DNA of 41,699 nucleotides from Acidimicrobiaceae bacterium (GCA_009843735.1 VYCW01000091.1:16923-58621); one strand, 5' to 3'; counted from the stretch's first letter, positions 22,787-30,530 are shown. Translations and numbers: made by a program. Notes: generated from the letters alone by a model not told the origin.

Positions 22787-23850
22787 GCCGATGGGTGGCC
22801 GGTGCCTGCCACCGGCTGGGCCGGGCCTCCGGGCGCGGGGCCGGTGACGCCGGGCCCCACGAGTTTTCGACGGACCGGGAAGAACTGGACCGACCACCGC
22901 TTCTGGAGCAGTCCGTAGATGCCTCTGGGGGCCATGATGGCCATTGCGGCCGCGATCAGGCCCAGGATGATGAACCGCCACTCCTCAGCGTCCTCGAGGA
23001 ACTCCCGCACGAACCAGTAGATCGCCACGCCGATGATCGGGCCGGTGGTGGAGCCGACGCCTCCGATGATGGCGATGAACACCACCAGCGCGGTCCAGCG
23101 CAGCACGCTGAAGGCGGACTCGGCCCGGGTCGACGGGTTGTGGAGCAGGATCACCGCGCCGGTCATGCCCGTCCAGAACGCGGAGATGACCCACACCGCC
23201 AGTTTGGCCCTGCCAACGGAAACGCCCAGGCCCCGGGCCCCCTCCTGGTTGTCGCGGATGGAGCGCAGGGCCAGGCCCAGCCGCGACCGGAGCACCAGCA
23301 CCACGATGGCAGTGGCCCCTGCGGCCAGTCCCAGGGCCATCAGGTAGGTGACGGTGTTGCGGGTGTCGAGGCTGTAGCCGCCGAGCGACTCCCTGGTCAG
23401 GGTCCGGACGTTCGCGCCGCCCAGGAAGTCGCTCTCCAGCGCGATCAGCCGGAAGACCTCGGCAATCACCCAGGTGCCGATGGCGAAGTACCCGCCCCGC
23501 AGGCGGAACGCGAAGGCGGCGACGGGAAGGGACAGGACAGCAGCCACCAGACCGGCGAGCAGGACCGACAGGTAGGGGTCGACGCCGAAGTCCTCGGCGA
23601 AGCTCAGCAGCGTGTACACGCCGATTCCCACGAACATCTGCTGACCGATCGACACCAGCCCCGCGAACCCGGCCAGCAGGTTCCACATCTGCGCCAGAGC
23701 CAGGTAGTAGAGGATCGCGACCAGCGGTACCCGGAGGCTGCCGTCGCTGTCCCACCAGGGCAGCAGGAACAGCACCACGAGCAGTACGGCCGACACGGCC
23801 AGCCCGGCGGTGGACTGGCGGTCCGAGCGGGTGACCCGGTGCCCGGTCAT
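22783..23850 (-). CDS. livM: branched-chain-type ABC importer permease (LivM family)
   Basis: This 355-residue inner-membrane permease of the hydrophobic amino acid (HAAT) ABC family has about nine to ten membrane helices. It opens LLVVLFLLPWWDSDGSLRVPLVAILYYLALAQMWNLLAGFAGLVSIGQQMFVGIGVYT and carries the family loop RSRLGLALRSIRDNQEGARGLGVSVGRAKLAVW. The ATG (23850) overlaps the livH stop and the stop overlaps the thiolase start. In this setting the transporter more likely imports an aromatic or dicarboxylic acid than an amino acid (inference from operon position). Confidence 0.92.
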   Translation of the reverse strand: MTGHRVTRSDRQSTAGLAVSAVLLVVLFLLPWWDSDGSLRVPLVAILYYLALAQMWNLLAGFAGLVSIGQQMFVGIGVYTLLSFAEDFGVDPYLSVLLAGLVAAVLSLPVAAFAFRLRGGYFAIGTWVIAEVFRLIALESDFLGGANVRTLTRESLGGYSLDTRNTVTYLMALGLAAGATAIVVLVLRSRLGLALRSIRDNQEGARGLGVSVGRAKLAVWVISAFWTGMTGAVILLHNPSTRAESAFSVLRWTALVVFIAIIGGVGSTTGPIIGVAIYWFVREFLEDAEEWRFIILGLIAAAMAIMAPRGIYGLLQKRWSVQFFPVRRKLVGPGVTGPAPGGPAQPVAGTGHPSA

Positions 23851-24725
23851 TCGGCTCTCCGGCCCAGCAGGCCGCTGGGCCTGGTGGCGAGCACCACGAG
23901 GAACACGAGATGGCCGACGAGCGGGCCGGAGCCGTAGCCGTAGGTAACCTCGAACTGTCCACCCACGGTGTGGGCCACGCCGAGCAGCAGCCCGCCCACC
24001 AGAGTGCCCCATACCGACCCGAGGCCGCCGATGACCACTGCCTCGAATGCGTACAGCAACTGGGCCGGCCCGTCGAGGGGCCCGAAGCTCTGCCTGATCC
24101 CGAGGAAGACGCCCGCGACGGCCACCGTTGCGAAGGCGATGCCCATAGCCACCGCGTAGAGGTTGCGGTCGTTTATTCCCATGAGTCGAGCCGTCGGTGG
24201 ATCGTCGGAGACGGCCCTGAAGGCTCGACCCAGCGAGGTGCGCGACAGCACCAGTTGTAGAGCTCCGAGTACTGCCACCGCCACGACCAGCGTGATCAAC
24301 GGGATCCAGCCGATGGCGATGGCATCGGTGACCCTGATGCTCTCGATCTCTATCGAGCCGACGTCGAGGCCACGCGAATCGGCGCTGTAGGTCTCGAGCA
24401 GCACGTTCTGGATCACGATCCCGAGTCCGAAGGTGACCAGGATCGAGGGCAGGGGGTCCGGGCTGATGGTGAAGTTGAAGGCTCCCAGCTGGAGCGCGTA
24501 CCCCGCAGCCAGCATGACAGGCACCACGATCACCAGCGATACGAACGGGTTGAGGCCCGTGGCCGAGATGACCGACACGGCCACGAAGGCACCGAGGATT
24601 GCGAGATCCCCGTGGGCCAGGTTCACGAAGCGCATCACCCCGAAGGCGAGCGAGAGGCCGGTGGCGAACAGCGCGAACAGCCCGCCCAGCATGATCCCCT
24701 GAACGATGGCGTTGAGCCACTCCAT
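23847..24725 (-). CDS. livH: branched-chain-type ABC importer permease (LivH family)
   Basis: This is a 292-residue permease with about eight membrane helices. It reads MEWLNAIVQGIMLGGLFALFATGLSLAFGVMRFVNLAHGDLAILGAF, the standard LivH opening, and contains RTSLGRAFRAVSDDPPTARLMGINDRNLYAVAMGIA, the loop that meets the ATPases, and GGLGSVWGTLVGGLLLGVAHTVG. The start was chosen at the ATG that shares one base with the livF stop (TGATG). The longer frame is a shadow of livF. Confidence 0.92.
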   Translation of the reverse strand: MEWLNAIVQGIMLGGLFALFATGLSLAFGVMRFVNLAHGDLAILGAFVAVSVISATGLNPFVSLVIVVPVMLAAGYALQLGAFNFTISPDPLPSILVTFGLGIVIQNVLLETYSADSRGLDVGSIEIESIRVTDAIAIGWIPLITLVVAVAVLGALQLVLSRTSLGRAFRAVSDDPPTARLMGINDRNLYAVAMGIAFATVAVAGVFLGIRQSFGPLDGPAQLLYAFEAVVIGGLGSVWGTLVGGLLLGVAHTVGGQFEVTYGYGSGPLVGHLVFLVVLATRPSGLLGRRAE

Positions 24726-25453
24726 CAGCTTGATGCCTCGGAGCCGCTGCCGGCAGGCAGTCCGAAGTAGGCCGCGGTGATGTCGGAGCGAGCCACGCCG
24801 TCCGGCTTGCCCTCGAGCGACACCCGCCCCTCCAGCAGGCACACCAGCCGGGAGGCCACTTCCAGGGCCTGCCCAATGTCCTGCTCCACCAGCAGCACGG
24901 TGGCACCCCCCTCCGACAGGGCGGGCAGGGCCTCGTACAGCGACTTGACCACCACCGGCGCGAGTCCCAGCGAAACCTCGTCGAGCAGGATCAGCCGGGG
25001 GTTCGACATAAGGGCGCGCCCGATGGCCACCGACTGCTGCTCGCCTCCGGACAGCACGTGGGAGGGACGGTCGAGCAGCGGCCGGATCAACGGGAACACG
25101 TCCAGGACGGTGTCAAGGTTCCAGCGGCCGGCACGGCCCGCGTGCGCGCCGATGATCAGGTTCTCGCGCACGGTCAGGCTGCCGAACAGCATGCGGCCCT
25201 CGGGCACCAGGGCGATGCCGAGGCCGACCCGGCGGTGGGCCTTGACGTGCGCGATGTCGGTGCCGTCGAACATGATCGATCCGGCCCACGCCGGCACCTG
25301 CCCGGCCAGCACCCGAAGGAATGTGGTCTTGCCGGCCCCGTTGGCCCCGATCATGGCCAGCGTCTCGCCTTCGGCCACATTGACGTCGATGCCGAACAGC
25401 GCCTGGAAGTCCCCATAGCCCGCGTCGAGGCCCCGCACCTCCAGCAGGGTCAT
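24725..25453 (-). CDS. livF: ABC importer ATPase (LivF family)
   Basis: This 242-residue cytoplasmic ATPase has Walker A GANGAGKTT, the Q-loop region EGRMLFGSLTVRENLIIGA, signature LSGGEQQSVAIGRALMSNP, Walker B LILLDEVSLGLAP and switch VEQDIGQALEVASR. The start at 25453 overlaps the livG stop (ATGA). LivF and LivG form the ATPase pair for the LivH/LivM channel. The signature has Ser at the position where many relatives have Met (QQMVAIGRAL), a minor difference. Confidence 0.94.
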   Translation of the reverse strand: MTLLEVRGLDAGYGDFQALFGIDVNVAEGETLAMIGANGAGKTTFLRVLAGQVPAWAGSIMFDGTDIAHVKAHRRVGLGIALVPEGRMLFGSLTVRENLIIGAHAGRAGRWNLDTVLDVFPLIRPLLDRPSHVLSGGEQQSVAIGRALMSNPRLILLDEVSLGLAPVVVKSLYEALPALSEGGATVLLVEQDIGQALEVASRLVCLLEGRVSLEGKPDGVARSDITAAYFGLPAGSGSEASS

Positions 25454-26178
25454 TCCGGCGCCACCCCCAGGTAGACCTCCTGGACCTCCGGGCTGGCCAT
25501 CACCTCGGCCGGATCGCCCTCGGCGATCTTCATGCCGAAGCTCATGGCCATGATCCGGCCCACCACCGCCAGCAGGGCGTGCACGATGTGCTCGATCCAC
25601 ACGATGGTCACCCCGCCGGCGTGGATGTCGCGGATGGTGTCGACCAGCTCCAGCACCTCGGCCTCGGTCAGGCCCCCGGCGATCTCATCGAGCAGCAGGA
25701 TCTTGGGCCGGGTGGCCAGGGCCCGGGCCAGCTCCAGGCGCTTGCGGCCCAGCAGGGGCAGGGCTCCGGCCCTGGTGTTGGCCGATGTCAGCAGCTTCGC
25801 CCGCTCCAGGGCTTCAACCGCTGCCGGGGTGGCGTGGGCCTCCGACATGGGCACGCCCGCGCCGAACACCGCGCCCACCAGCACGTTCTCGAACACTGTC
25901 ATCCCCTCGAAGGGCCGGGGAATCTGCGCGGTCCGGGCCAGGCCGTGCCGGCACCGCCAGTCGGACGATGTCCTGGTGACGTCCTCGCCCTCGATGCGAA
26001 TGGAGCCCCGGTCGCAGCTCAGGTCGCCGGCGATGAGGTTCAGCAGCGTGGTCTTTCCGGCGCCGTTCGGGCCGACGATTCCGAGGGCGTCGCCCTCGTT
26101 GACCTGAAGCGAGAGGTCGTCGACGACCTTCACTCCGAAGGACTTGTCGACGCCGGCGACCTCGAGCAGCGGGGCCAT
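25450..26178 (-). CDS. livG: ABC importer ATPase (LivG family)
   Basis: This 242-residue ATPase has Walker A GPNGAGKTT, a Q-loop ARTAQIPRPFEGMTVFENVLVGA typical of LivG, a signature region LPLLGRKRLELARALATRP (LivG proteins often lack a strict LSGGQ), Walker B ILLLDEIAGGLTEAEV and the switch His in WIEHIVHALLAVV. It follows the binding-protein gene by 59 bases and overlaps livF by 4. Confidence 0.93.
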   Translation of the reverse strand: MAPLLEVAGVDKSFGVKVVDDLSLQVNEGDALGIVGPNGAGKTTLLNLIAGDLSCDRGSIRIEGEDVTRTSSDWRCRHGLARTAQIPRPFEGMTVFENVLVGAVFGAGVPMSEAHATPAAVEALERAKLLTSANTRAGALPLLGRKRLELARALATRPKILLLDEIAGGLTEAEVLELVDTIRDIHAGGVTIVWIEHIVHALLAVVGRIMAMSFGMKIAEGDPAEVMASPEVQEVYLGVAPE

Positions 26179-26237
26179 CCGCCCAAGCTAGTCGAGCGGC
26201 GCAGCGACCCGATGAGCCGGGCGGGTTGGTGCCGGTG

Positions 26238-27605
26238 CTACTCGATCAGGCGGAGGGGGCCGTCGATCGGATGGTCGGGGAGGAAGGTGTTGACTGCCAC
26301 GAACAGCTCGAACGGGAACCGCTCGCCGGCCACCCACTGGCCGCCGACCAGGCTGGTCGTGGTCAGTTGGGGGACGGGGCCCGCGTTGAAGTTGACGTTT
26401 CCGACCTGGGTGTCCAGGTTGGTCTGGCCGATGGCCTCGTTGAGCGCGGTCTTCTCGGTGGTGCCGGCCCGCCGCAGGGCGTCGATGGCGACCTCCCACA
26501 CCGCGTGGCCGTAGCCCAGCGGCTGCTCCCAGTTGCGGCCGGTGGCCGCGATGTAGGCCTCGGCCAGCTCGTTGGCGCTCTGGCCGGTGAGCGACGACGT
26601 GGTCGGGTACCGGTCGGTCCACCAGATCTCCGAGCTGAGCCCGTCCCCCTTGGGGTAGGTGGCGATTGCGCTGCTGAACAGCAGGCCCTTGGCCACGGTC
26701 ACCACCGGCGGGTTGAAGCCCTGCTGGAGGGCCTGGGCCTGGTAGGTGGCGAACACCGGGGGCGGCAGCACGCCCGTGACGATCTGCACGTTGTTGTCCT
26801 TGAACGACGCGATCTGTGCCGAGAAGTCCTGGGTGCCCAGGTCGAAGCGGCCGTCGTCGATGATGGTGTAGCCCTCGGCGATGAAGGCGGGTGGCTGCCC
26901 GAGCTCGGCGTCTCCGAAGGCCAGGCCGTCGGGATCGCCGCCCCAGAGGGCGCCGATGATGGGCTCCACGTCGGCCTGAGCCCACAGGTCCAGGAACACC
27001 GCGGTCAGGTGCTCGATGCCCCAGAAGAAGTGGTGGTTCCACACCGAGGCCGGCTCGGGTCCCGGGGGACCGCCCTTGATGTTGATGTAGTGGGGCTGCC
27101 AGGGAGCCAGCGTCGACAGGCACGGCGTCTCGCCCAGGTCGCAGGCCGCGGCCACCGGGATGGTGGTGTCGGGCGTGCCCCCGCAGAGCACCAGGTGGGC
27201 GCCCTCGGCAATGAGCTCGTTGGTGACCTCGCCGGCCCGGGTCGCGTCGGTCTCGGTGTCCTTGTCGATGATCTCGATCCGGTCGCCGAAGAGCTCGCGC
27301 ATCTGTCCCAGCACGAAGTCGTCGGTCTCGCCCAGGGCGGCCAGAGGGCCGGTCCTCGGGGTGACGAAGCCGATCTTGGCCGGTGGGAGGTCCGAGAAGG
27401 CGGCCGCGGCGGTCGTGGTGGTGGCCGCCGCCGTCGTAGTGGGGGCGGCCGTGGTGGTGGCCGCGGCTGCGGTGGTGGTGGTTGCGGCGGGCGCGGCCTC
27501 CTCGTCGTCACCGCACGCGGCCAGCAGCCCGCCACCGAGGCCGACTGCGGCGGCGCTGCCCAGGAACTGCCGTCTCGAGGATGTGCGCTTGTTGGGTTCT
27601 GCCAT
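26238..27605 (-). CDS. ABC importer substrate-binding lipoprotein (LivK family, aromatic-type)
   Basis: This 455-residue extracellular binding protein has twin arginines (11-12) and a hydrophobic stretch ending in the lipobox LLAAC (Cys31), so it is a lipoprotein probably exported by Tat. A Thr/Ala-rich tether of about 35 residues (about 40-70) spaces the domain from the membrane. The type I periplasmic-binding fold starts at AKIGFVTPRTGPLAALGE. It lies between maleylacetate reductase (30 bases) and the LivGFHM genes. The operon position suggests a substrate such as an aromatic acid, but ligand residues cannot be assigned. The tether DNA is highly repetitive in GCC/GTG-type triplets (about 27400-27490). 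Confidence 0.9.
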   Translation of the reverse strand: MAEPNKRTSSRRQFLGSAAAVGLGGGLLAACGDDEEAAPAATTTTAAAATTTAAPTTTAAATTTTAAAAFSDLPPAKIGFVTPRTGPLAALGETDDFVLGQMRELFGDRIEIIDKDTETDATRAGEVTNELIAEGAHLVLCGGTPDTTIPVAAACDLGETPCLSTLAPWQPHYINIKGGPPGPEPASVWNHHFFWGIEHLTAVFLDLWAQADVEPIIGALWGGDPDGLAFGDAELGQPPAFIAEGYTIIDDGRFDLGTQDFSAQIASFKDNNVQIVTGVLPPPVFATYQAQALQQGFNPPVVTVAKGLLFSSAIATYPKGDGLSSEIWWTDRYPTTSSLTGQSANELAEAYIAATGRNWEQPLGYGHAVWEVAIDALRRAGTTEKTALNEAIGQTNLDTQVGNVNFNAGPVPQLTTTSLVGGQWVAGERFPFELFVAVNTFLPDHPIDGPLRLIE

Positions 27606-27635
27606 TGGGTTTCCTTTCGGTGTCAGCCCCGGCGG

Positions 27636-28709
27636 CTACGCCGGCCTGCGGCCATGGAAGGCGTCGTCCAGCATCTGCCGGATCCCGTCCTCCATGGGTG
27701 GCCGCACGTTGGCGGCCGCTTCAATCACAACCCTTCGGGCTGCTTCGTCGAGCCCGTCGGCCGGCATGCCGAGGGCTTCGAGACTGGTGGGTGCGCCGAT
27801 GGCGCTGGCGAGGTCGAAGAGGGCGGCGGGGACCTGGCGCGCCGGCACGTCGATCACGGCCGCCATGTCCTGGATGATCTCTTCGATGGCGGGAGCGTTG
27901 TAGGCCACCGCGTGGCCGAGGACGGCCGCGTTCATGCCCCCGTGATCCAGGTTGAACATCCCGCCCAGGACGTGGCACGTCTTGTGGTGCAGGGCCGTGC
28001 CACCGGTACCCAGTACCACACCGCCCAGGTAGGCCCCGTAGAGGACGTCGGTCCGGGCGTCGAGGTCGTCGGGATCGGCCACCACGGCGGGCAGGCCCCG
28101 GTGCAGGACCCGGATGCCCTCCAGCGCCATGAAGGATATGAACGGGTTGGCGCCAGGGCCGTAGAGGGCCTCGACCGCGTGGGCCAGCGCGTTCATGCCG
28201 GAGGGTCCCGCGATGCGCGGCGGCAGGGTGAGGGTCAGTTCCGGGTCGTAGACCACCAGGGCGGGCTTCGCCCTGGCGTCGACGCCTACCTGCTTGCGGT
28301 CGCCGTCGCTCATTCCCCAGATCGGCGTCATCTCCGAGCCGGCGTAGGTGGTGGGCACCGCTATCTGCTTGATGCCGACGTTTAGGACCACCGCTTTGCC
28401 GAACCCGGTGGCCGAGCCGCCGCCGATGGTGAGCACGGTGTCGGCGCCGACGTCGCGTGCCTGGGCTGCTGCCGCCTCGGCCAGCGGGACGGGCACGTGC
28501 TGGGCCACCTGGTCGAACCGGCTCACGACAAGGTCGCCGAGAACAGCGCCGATCTCGGATGCGAGGGCGTCCTCGGCGCGGTCCGCGATCACCAGGATTC
28601 GCTCGGCGCCCAGGGCCTCGGCCTCTGCGGCCAGCGACTTGCGGGAGCCCGACCCGAAGACGACCCGTCCCGGCAGCGCGTCGTAGGTGAAGCCCTCGAC
28701 CCTCGACAA
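27636..28709 (-). CDS. maleylacetate reductase
   Basis: This enzyme reduces maleylacetate (2-maleylacetic acid) to 3-oxoadipate with NAD(P)H. The 357-residue protein belongs to the iron-containing alcohol dehydrogenase fold and shows the maleylacetate-reductase opening FTYDALPGRVVFGSGS. GGGSATGFGKAVVLN, AVPTTYAGSEMTPIWG, SGMNALAHAVEALYGPGANP and HHKTCHVLGGMFNLDHGGMNAAVLGHAVAYN are also typical of this branch. The likely start is TTG at 28709 behind GAGAGGGGG. A 36-base palindrome lies just upstream (28733-28768), so it may have its own promoter despite following pnpD. Equivalent to PnpF/TftE-type enzymes. Confidence 0.93.
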   Translation of the reverse strand: MSRVEGFTYDALPGRVVFGSGSRKSLAAEAEALGAERILVIADRAEDALASEIGAVLGDLVVSRFDQVAQHVPVPLAEAAAAQARDVGADTVLTIGGGSATGFGKAVVLNVGIKQIAVPTTYAGSEMTPIWGMSDGDRKQVGVDARAKPALVVYDPELTLTLPPRIAGPSGMNALAHAVEALYGPGANPFISFMALEGIRVLHRGLPAVVADPDDLDARTDVLYGAYLGGVVLGTGGTALHHKTCHVLGGMFNLDHGGMNAAVLGHAVAYNAPAIEEIIQDMAAVIDVPARQVPAALFDLASAIGAPTSLEALGMPADGLDEAARRVVIEAAANVRPPMEDGIRQMLDDAFHGRRPA

Positions 28710-28732
28710 CTGACGAACCCCCTCTCCAGTGG

Positions 28733-28768
28733 TGTCCGCTATGCAGACAAGTTACCACATAGCGGACA
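28733..28768. promoter_or_regulatory. long palindrome upstream of maleylacetate reductase
   Basis: TGTCCGCTATG (28733-28743) and CATAGCGGACA (28758-28768) are perfect 11-base inverted arms with a 14-base spacer. The left arm plus spacer gives TGTCCGCTATGCAGACA and then AGTTACC, nearly the same as the site at 19551. It sits 24 bases upstream of the reductase start. It is most likely an operator; a hairpin in the intercistronic RNA is the alternative. Confidence 0.6.
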
Positions 28769-28786
28769 ACCTGCGCACGTGATTGT

Positions 28787-28873
28787 CCGCTCTAGTTCGC
28801 TTCGCTCACGGGCCGCTCGGGCCACGGCCTCGCCCCTATGGGCCGGACTGGTGCGCCTACCCGCTCGGCCTCT
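28787..28873 (-). repeat. dispersed repeat, copy B
   Basis: The 46-base core (28787-28832) differs from copy C by one base. It is followed by 29 variable bases and the end CGCTCGGCCTCT (28862-28873). In the minus-strand sense it begins inside the pnpD stop codon and fills the spacer toward maleylacetate reductase. Confidence 0.87.
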
Positions 28874-29841
28874 CAGAAGTCGACCGGGTGCACCGGCGCC
28901 TCGCCCTTGGCGATCATCTCGGGGATCCGGGGCGAGCCGTTCTCCCACACCAGCAGCATCGAACGCTTCGGGGAGTAGCCGGTGTGGCGGATGTCGGCCG
29001 GCATGGCGGCGACGTCACCGGCCCGCATGATGACCCGGGCTCGCTTGGCCCCGGTGTCGCGGTCCTCGACGTCCCACTGGATCTCGTCGCTGAGCTGCAC
29101 GAACCACTCGACCCGGTCGTTGCCGTGGATCACCGGCAGGGTGAACTCCTCGGTGGTGGGGCAGTAGAGGCTCTCCTTGCAGGCTGACACCACCGAGGGG
29201 TTCCAGGTGACGTCGGACCGGGACAGGTACGCGAACAGGTTGAATGAGCACAGCTCGTCCTCGTATCCGGGGGTGGCCTCGATGACGGGCTCGCCCTGCT
29301 CGACGTCGGCGAAGGCCCGGTTCACGGGGAAGCCGGAGTCGTCGCTGCGCAGCGGCTCGTCGCCGGGCACGCTCACCATGCGATCGGCCACGACCCGCCT
29401 GCGGGTGACGGCCTCGTCGTTGCTGCCGCTGCTGGGCCCGAAGGCGCTGCCCGTCTCGAGGGGCGCCGCGAAGGGGTCGTAGCCCTCGTTGGTCCAGTCC
29501 GAGAGCATGGCCTTGAAGCAGCCGAGCAACTCGTCGTGGCCGAAGGTCTCGTTGTAGTCCACCTCGGCCCGGCGGTAGGCCTCATTGAAGCGGCCCGCGA
29601 ACATGTCGACGGTGCCGTAGTGGTTCATGGTGCCGATGACCGAGTCGAAGTTGACGATGCCGTAGAAGAACCCCCAGGCCACGTCGCGTTGGATGCAACG
29701 CAGCCAGTGGTCGACCGGCATCTGGTGGTTGCCGGTCGGCCACTCCACGGTGACGAAGTACTCGTCTCGGCTGAACGTGAACCCGCCCACCCCGAACTGC
29801 CGGTATCCGAGCCGGTTCGGGGCTTCGTCGGTGATAGTCAT
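28873..29841 (-). CDS. pnpD: hydroquinone 1,2-dioxygenase large subunit
   Basis: This is the catalytic subunit of the two-component Fe(II) hydroquinone dioxygenase (PnpCD/HapCD), which cleaves hydroquinone to 4-hydroxymuconic semialdehyde. The 322-residue protein reads LGYRQFGVGGFTFSRDEYFV, then RDVAWGFFYGIVNFDSVIG, NHYGTVDMFAGRFN and AMLSDWTNEGYDPFAAP, a strong family match. Candidate iron ligands are His239, Asn241, Glu245 (HGNDRVE, an HxNx3E motif) and His286 (DIRHTGY). The ATG at 29841 was chosen because the longer frame translates repeat copy C. It is separated from pnpC by 103 bases that contain the repeat. Confidence 0.93.
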   Translation of the reverse strand: MTITDEAPNRLGYRQFGVGGFTFSRDEYFVTVEWPTGNHQMPVDHWLRCIQRDVAWGFFYGIVNFDSVIGTMNHYGTVDMFAGRFNEAYRRAEVDYNETFGHDELLGCFKAMLSDWTNEGYDPFAAPLETGSAFGPSSGSNDEAVTRRRVVADRMVSVPGDEPLRSDDSGFPVNRAFADVEQGEPVIEATPGYEDELCSFNLFAYLSRSDVTWNPSVVSACKESLYCPTTEEFTLPVIHGNDRVEWFVQLSDEIQWDVEDRDTGAKRARVIMRAGDVAAMPADIRHTGYSPKRSMLLVWENGSPRIPEMIAKGEAPVHPVDF

Positions 29842-29859
29842 TGATGTCCTCCCTGATGT

Positions 29860-29946
29860 CCGCTCTTGTTCGCTTCGCTCACGGGCCGCTCGGGCCACGG
29901 CCTCGCTTGTACTACGTGTTCGCGCATGCCTATTCGCTCGGCCTCT
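29860..29946 (-). repeat. dispersed repeat, copy C
   Basis: A 46-base core (29860-29905), 29 variable bases and the end CGCTCGGCCTCT (29935-29946). In the minus-strand sense the element begins within the pnpC stop codon and ends 18 bases before the pnpD ATG, where it could also add a spurious upstream reading frame (ARAARERSEQER). Confidence 0.87.
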
Positions 29947-30442
29947 AGAAGGTCTGGCAGATGTCGGCCCACCGGAACACGGTGTCGGGCCCTTCGATGG
30001 TCTGGAGCAGCACGACGCCCACGCCGTCGCAGTGCATCCGGTAGGCCTTTCCGGCCGGAAGCATGGTCATGTGGCCCCGCTGGGCGGTCACCGTGCCCAT
30101 GGGGTTCCCCTCCGGTTCTCCGCCCAGCGTTACCGAGCCGCCGGCGGAGGGGTCGACGAGCTCGGCGGAGGGGTCGAACAGCTCGATGCGCACCGTTCCG
30201 TCCATGACCAGGGCGAACTCGTCGTGGGGGGTGGCCCGCCACTCGCTGGTCCCCTCGGCCCGGATCGCTTCCAGCACGTATTCGAGGTTCTTGCCGACCG
30301 CGATCTTCTCGTAGGGAGCGGCCTGGGAGGCCACCTCGAAGATGTTGGAGAAGGCGTAGTACTTCGGGTCGTCGTCGACGATCTGGACCCCGCCCTTGGC
30401 GTAGTCCTCGAGCGAGCCGAACACAGTCCTGTAGTCCGTCAT
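29945..30442 (-). CDS. pnpC: hydroquinone 1,2-dioxygenase small subunit
   Basis: This 165-residue cupin-fold partner of PnpD contains GSLEDYAKGGVQIVDDDPKYYAFSN, IFEVASQAAPYEKIAVGKNLEYVLEAIRAEG, HDEFALVMDG, TAQRGHMTMLPAGKAYRMHCDG and a C-terminal QTIEGPDTVFRWADICQTF. These fit the PnpC/HapC family closely. It forms the alpha2-beta2 dioxygenase with the downstream pnpD product. The ATG at 30442 follows a GGGAGAGG site. It is first in the nine-gene minus-strand operon that ends with the thiolase at 21599. Confidence 0.92.
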   Translation of the reverse strand: MTDYRTVFGSLEDYAKGGVQIVDDDPKYYAFSNIFEVASQAAPYEKIAVGKNLEYVLEAIRAEGTSEWRATPHDEFALVMDGTVRIELFDPSAELVDPSAGGSVTLGGEPEGNPMGTVTAQRGHMTMLPAGKAYRMHCDGVGVVLLQTIEGPDTVFRWADICQTF

Positions 30443-30503
30443 GGGGCCTCTCCCGCTGGGCAATGCTGCCCCGTGCGTTGTCCTTGCATCGTGCGACCCC
30501 ACG

Positions 30504-30530
30504 GCTAGCGTGCGGTATACAGATGCTAGC
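30504..30530. promoter_or_regulatory. inverted repeat in the pnpC / VWA divergent region
   Basis: GCTAGCGT (30504-30511) and ATGCTAGC (30523-30530) are inverted arms with one mismatch, around a centre containing the palindrome GTATAC. It lies 62 bases upstream of the pnpC start, the right distance for an operator or promoter of the pnp operon. It does not carry the TGTCCG half-site. Confidence 0.35.

Noticed and set aside
27400..27500. Possible microsatellite or CRISPR-like repetition
   Set aside because: The repetition is in-frame GCC/GTC/GTG-type triplets encoding the Thr/Ala tether of the binding lipoprotein, with no spacer-repeat periodicity.
26226..28385. Plus-strand open frame of 719 codons across livK and the reductase
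   Set aside because: It spans two well-identified minus-strand genes and an intergenic gap, with composition typical of a shadow frame.
28781..28795. TGTCCGCTCTAG at the edge of repeat copy B as a third operator
   Set aside because: It has only one half-site and no inverted partner. Copy C has the same edge, so it is more likely a part of the repeat.
29842..29898. N-terminal extension of PnpD starting ARAARERSEQER
   Set aside because: These codons are the translated dispersed repeat. The same peptide appears before other frames next to the repeat, and the family N-terminus fits the ATG at 29841.
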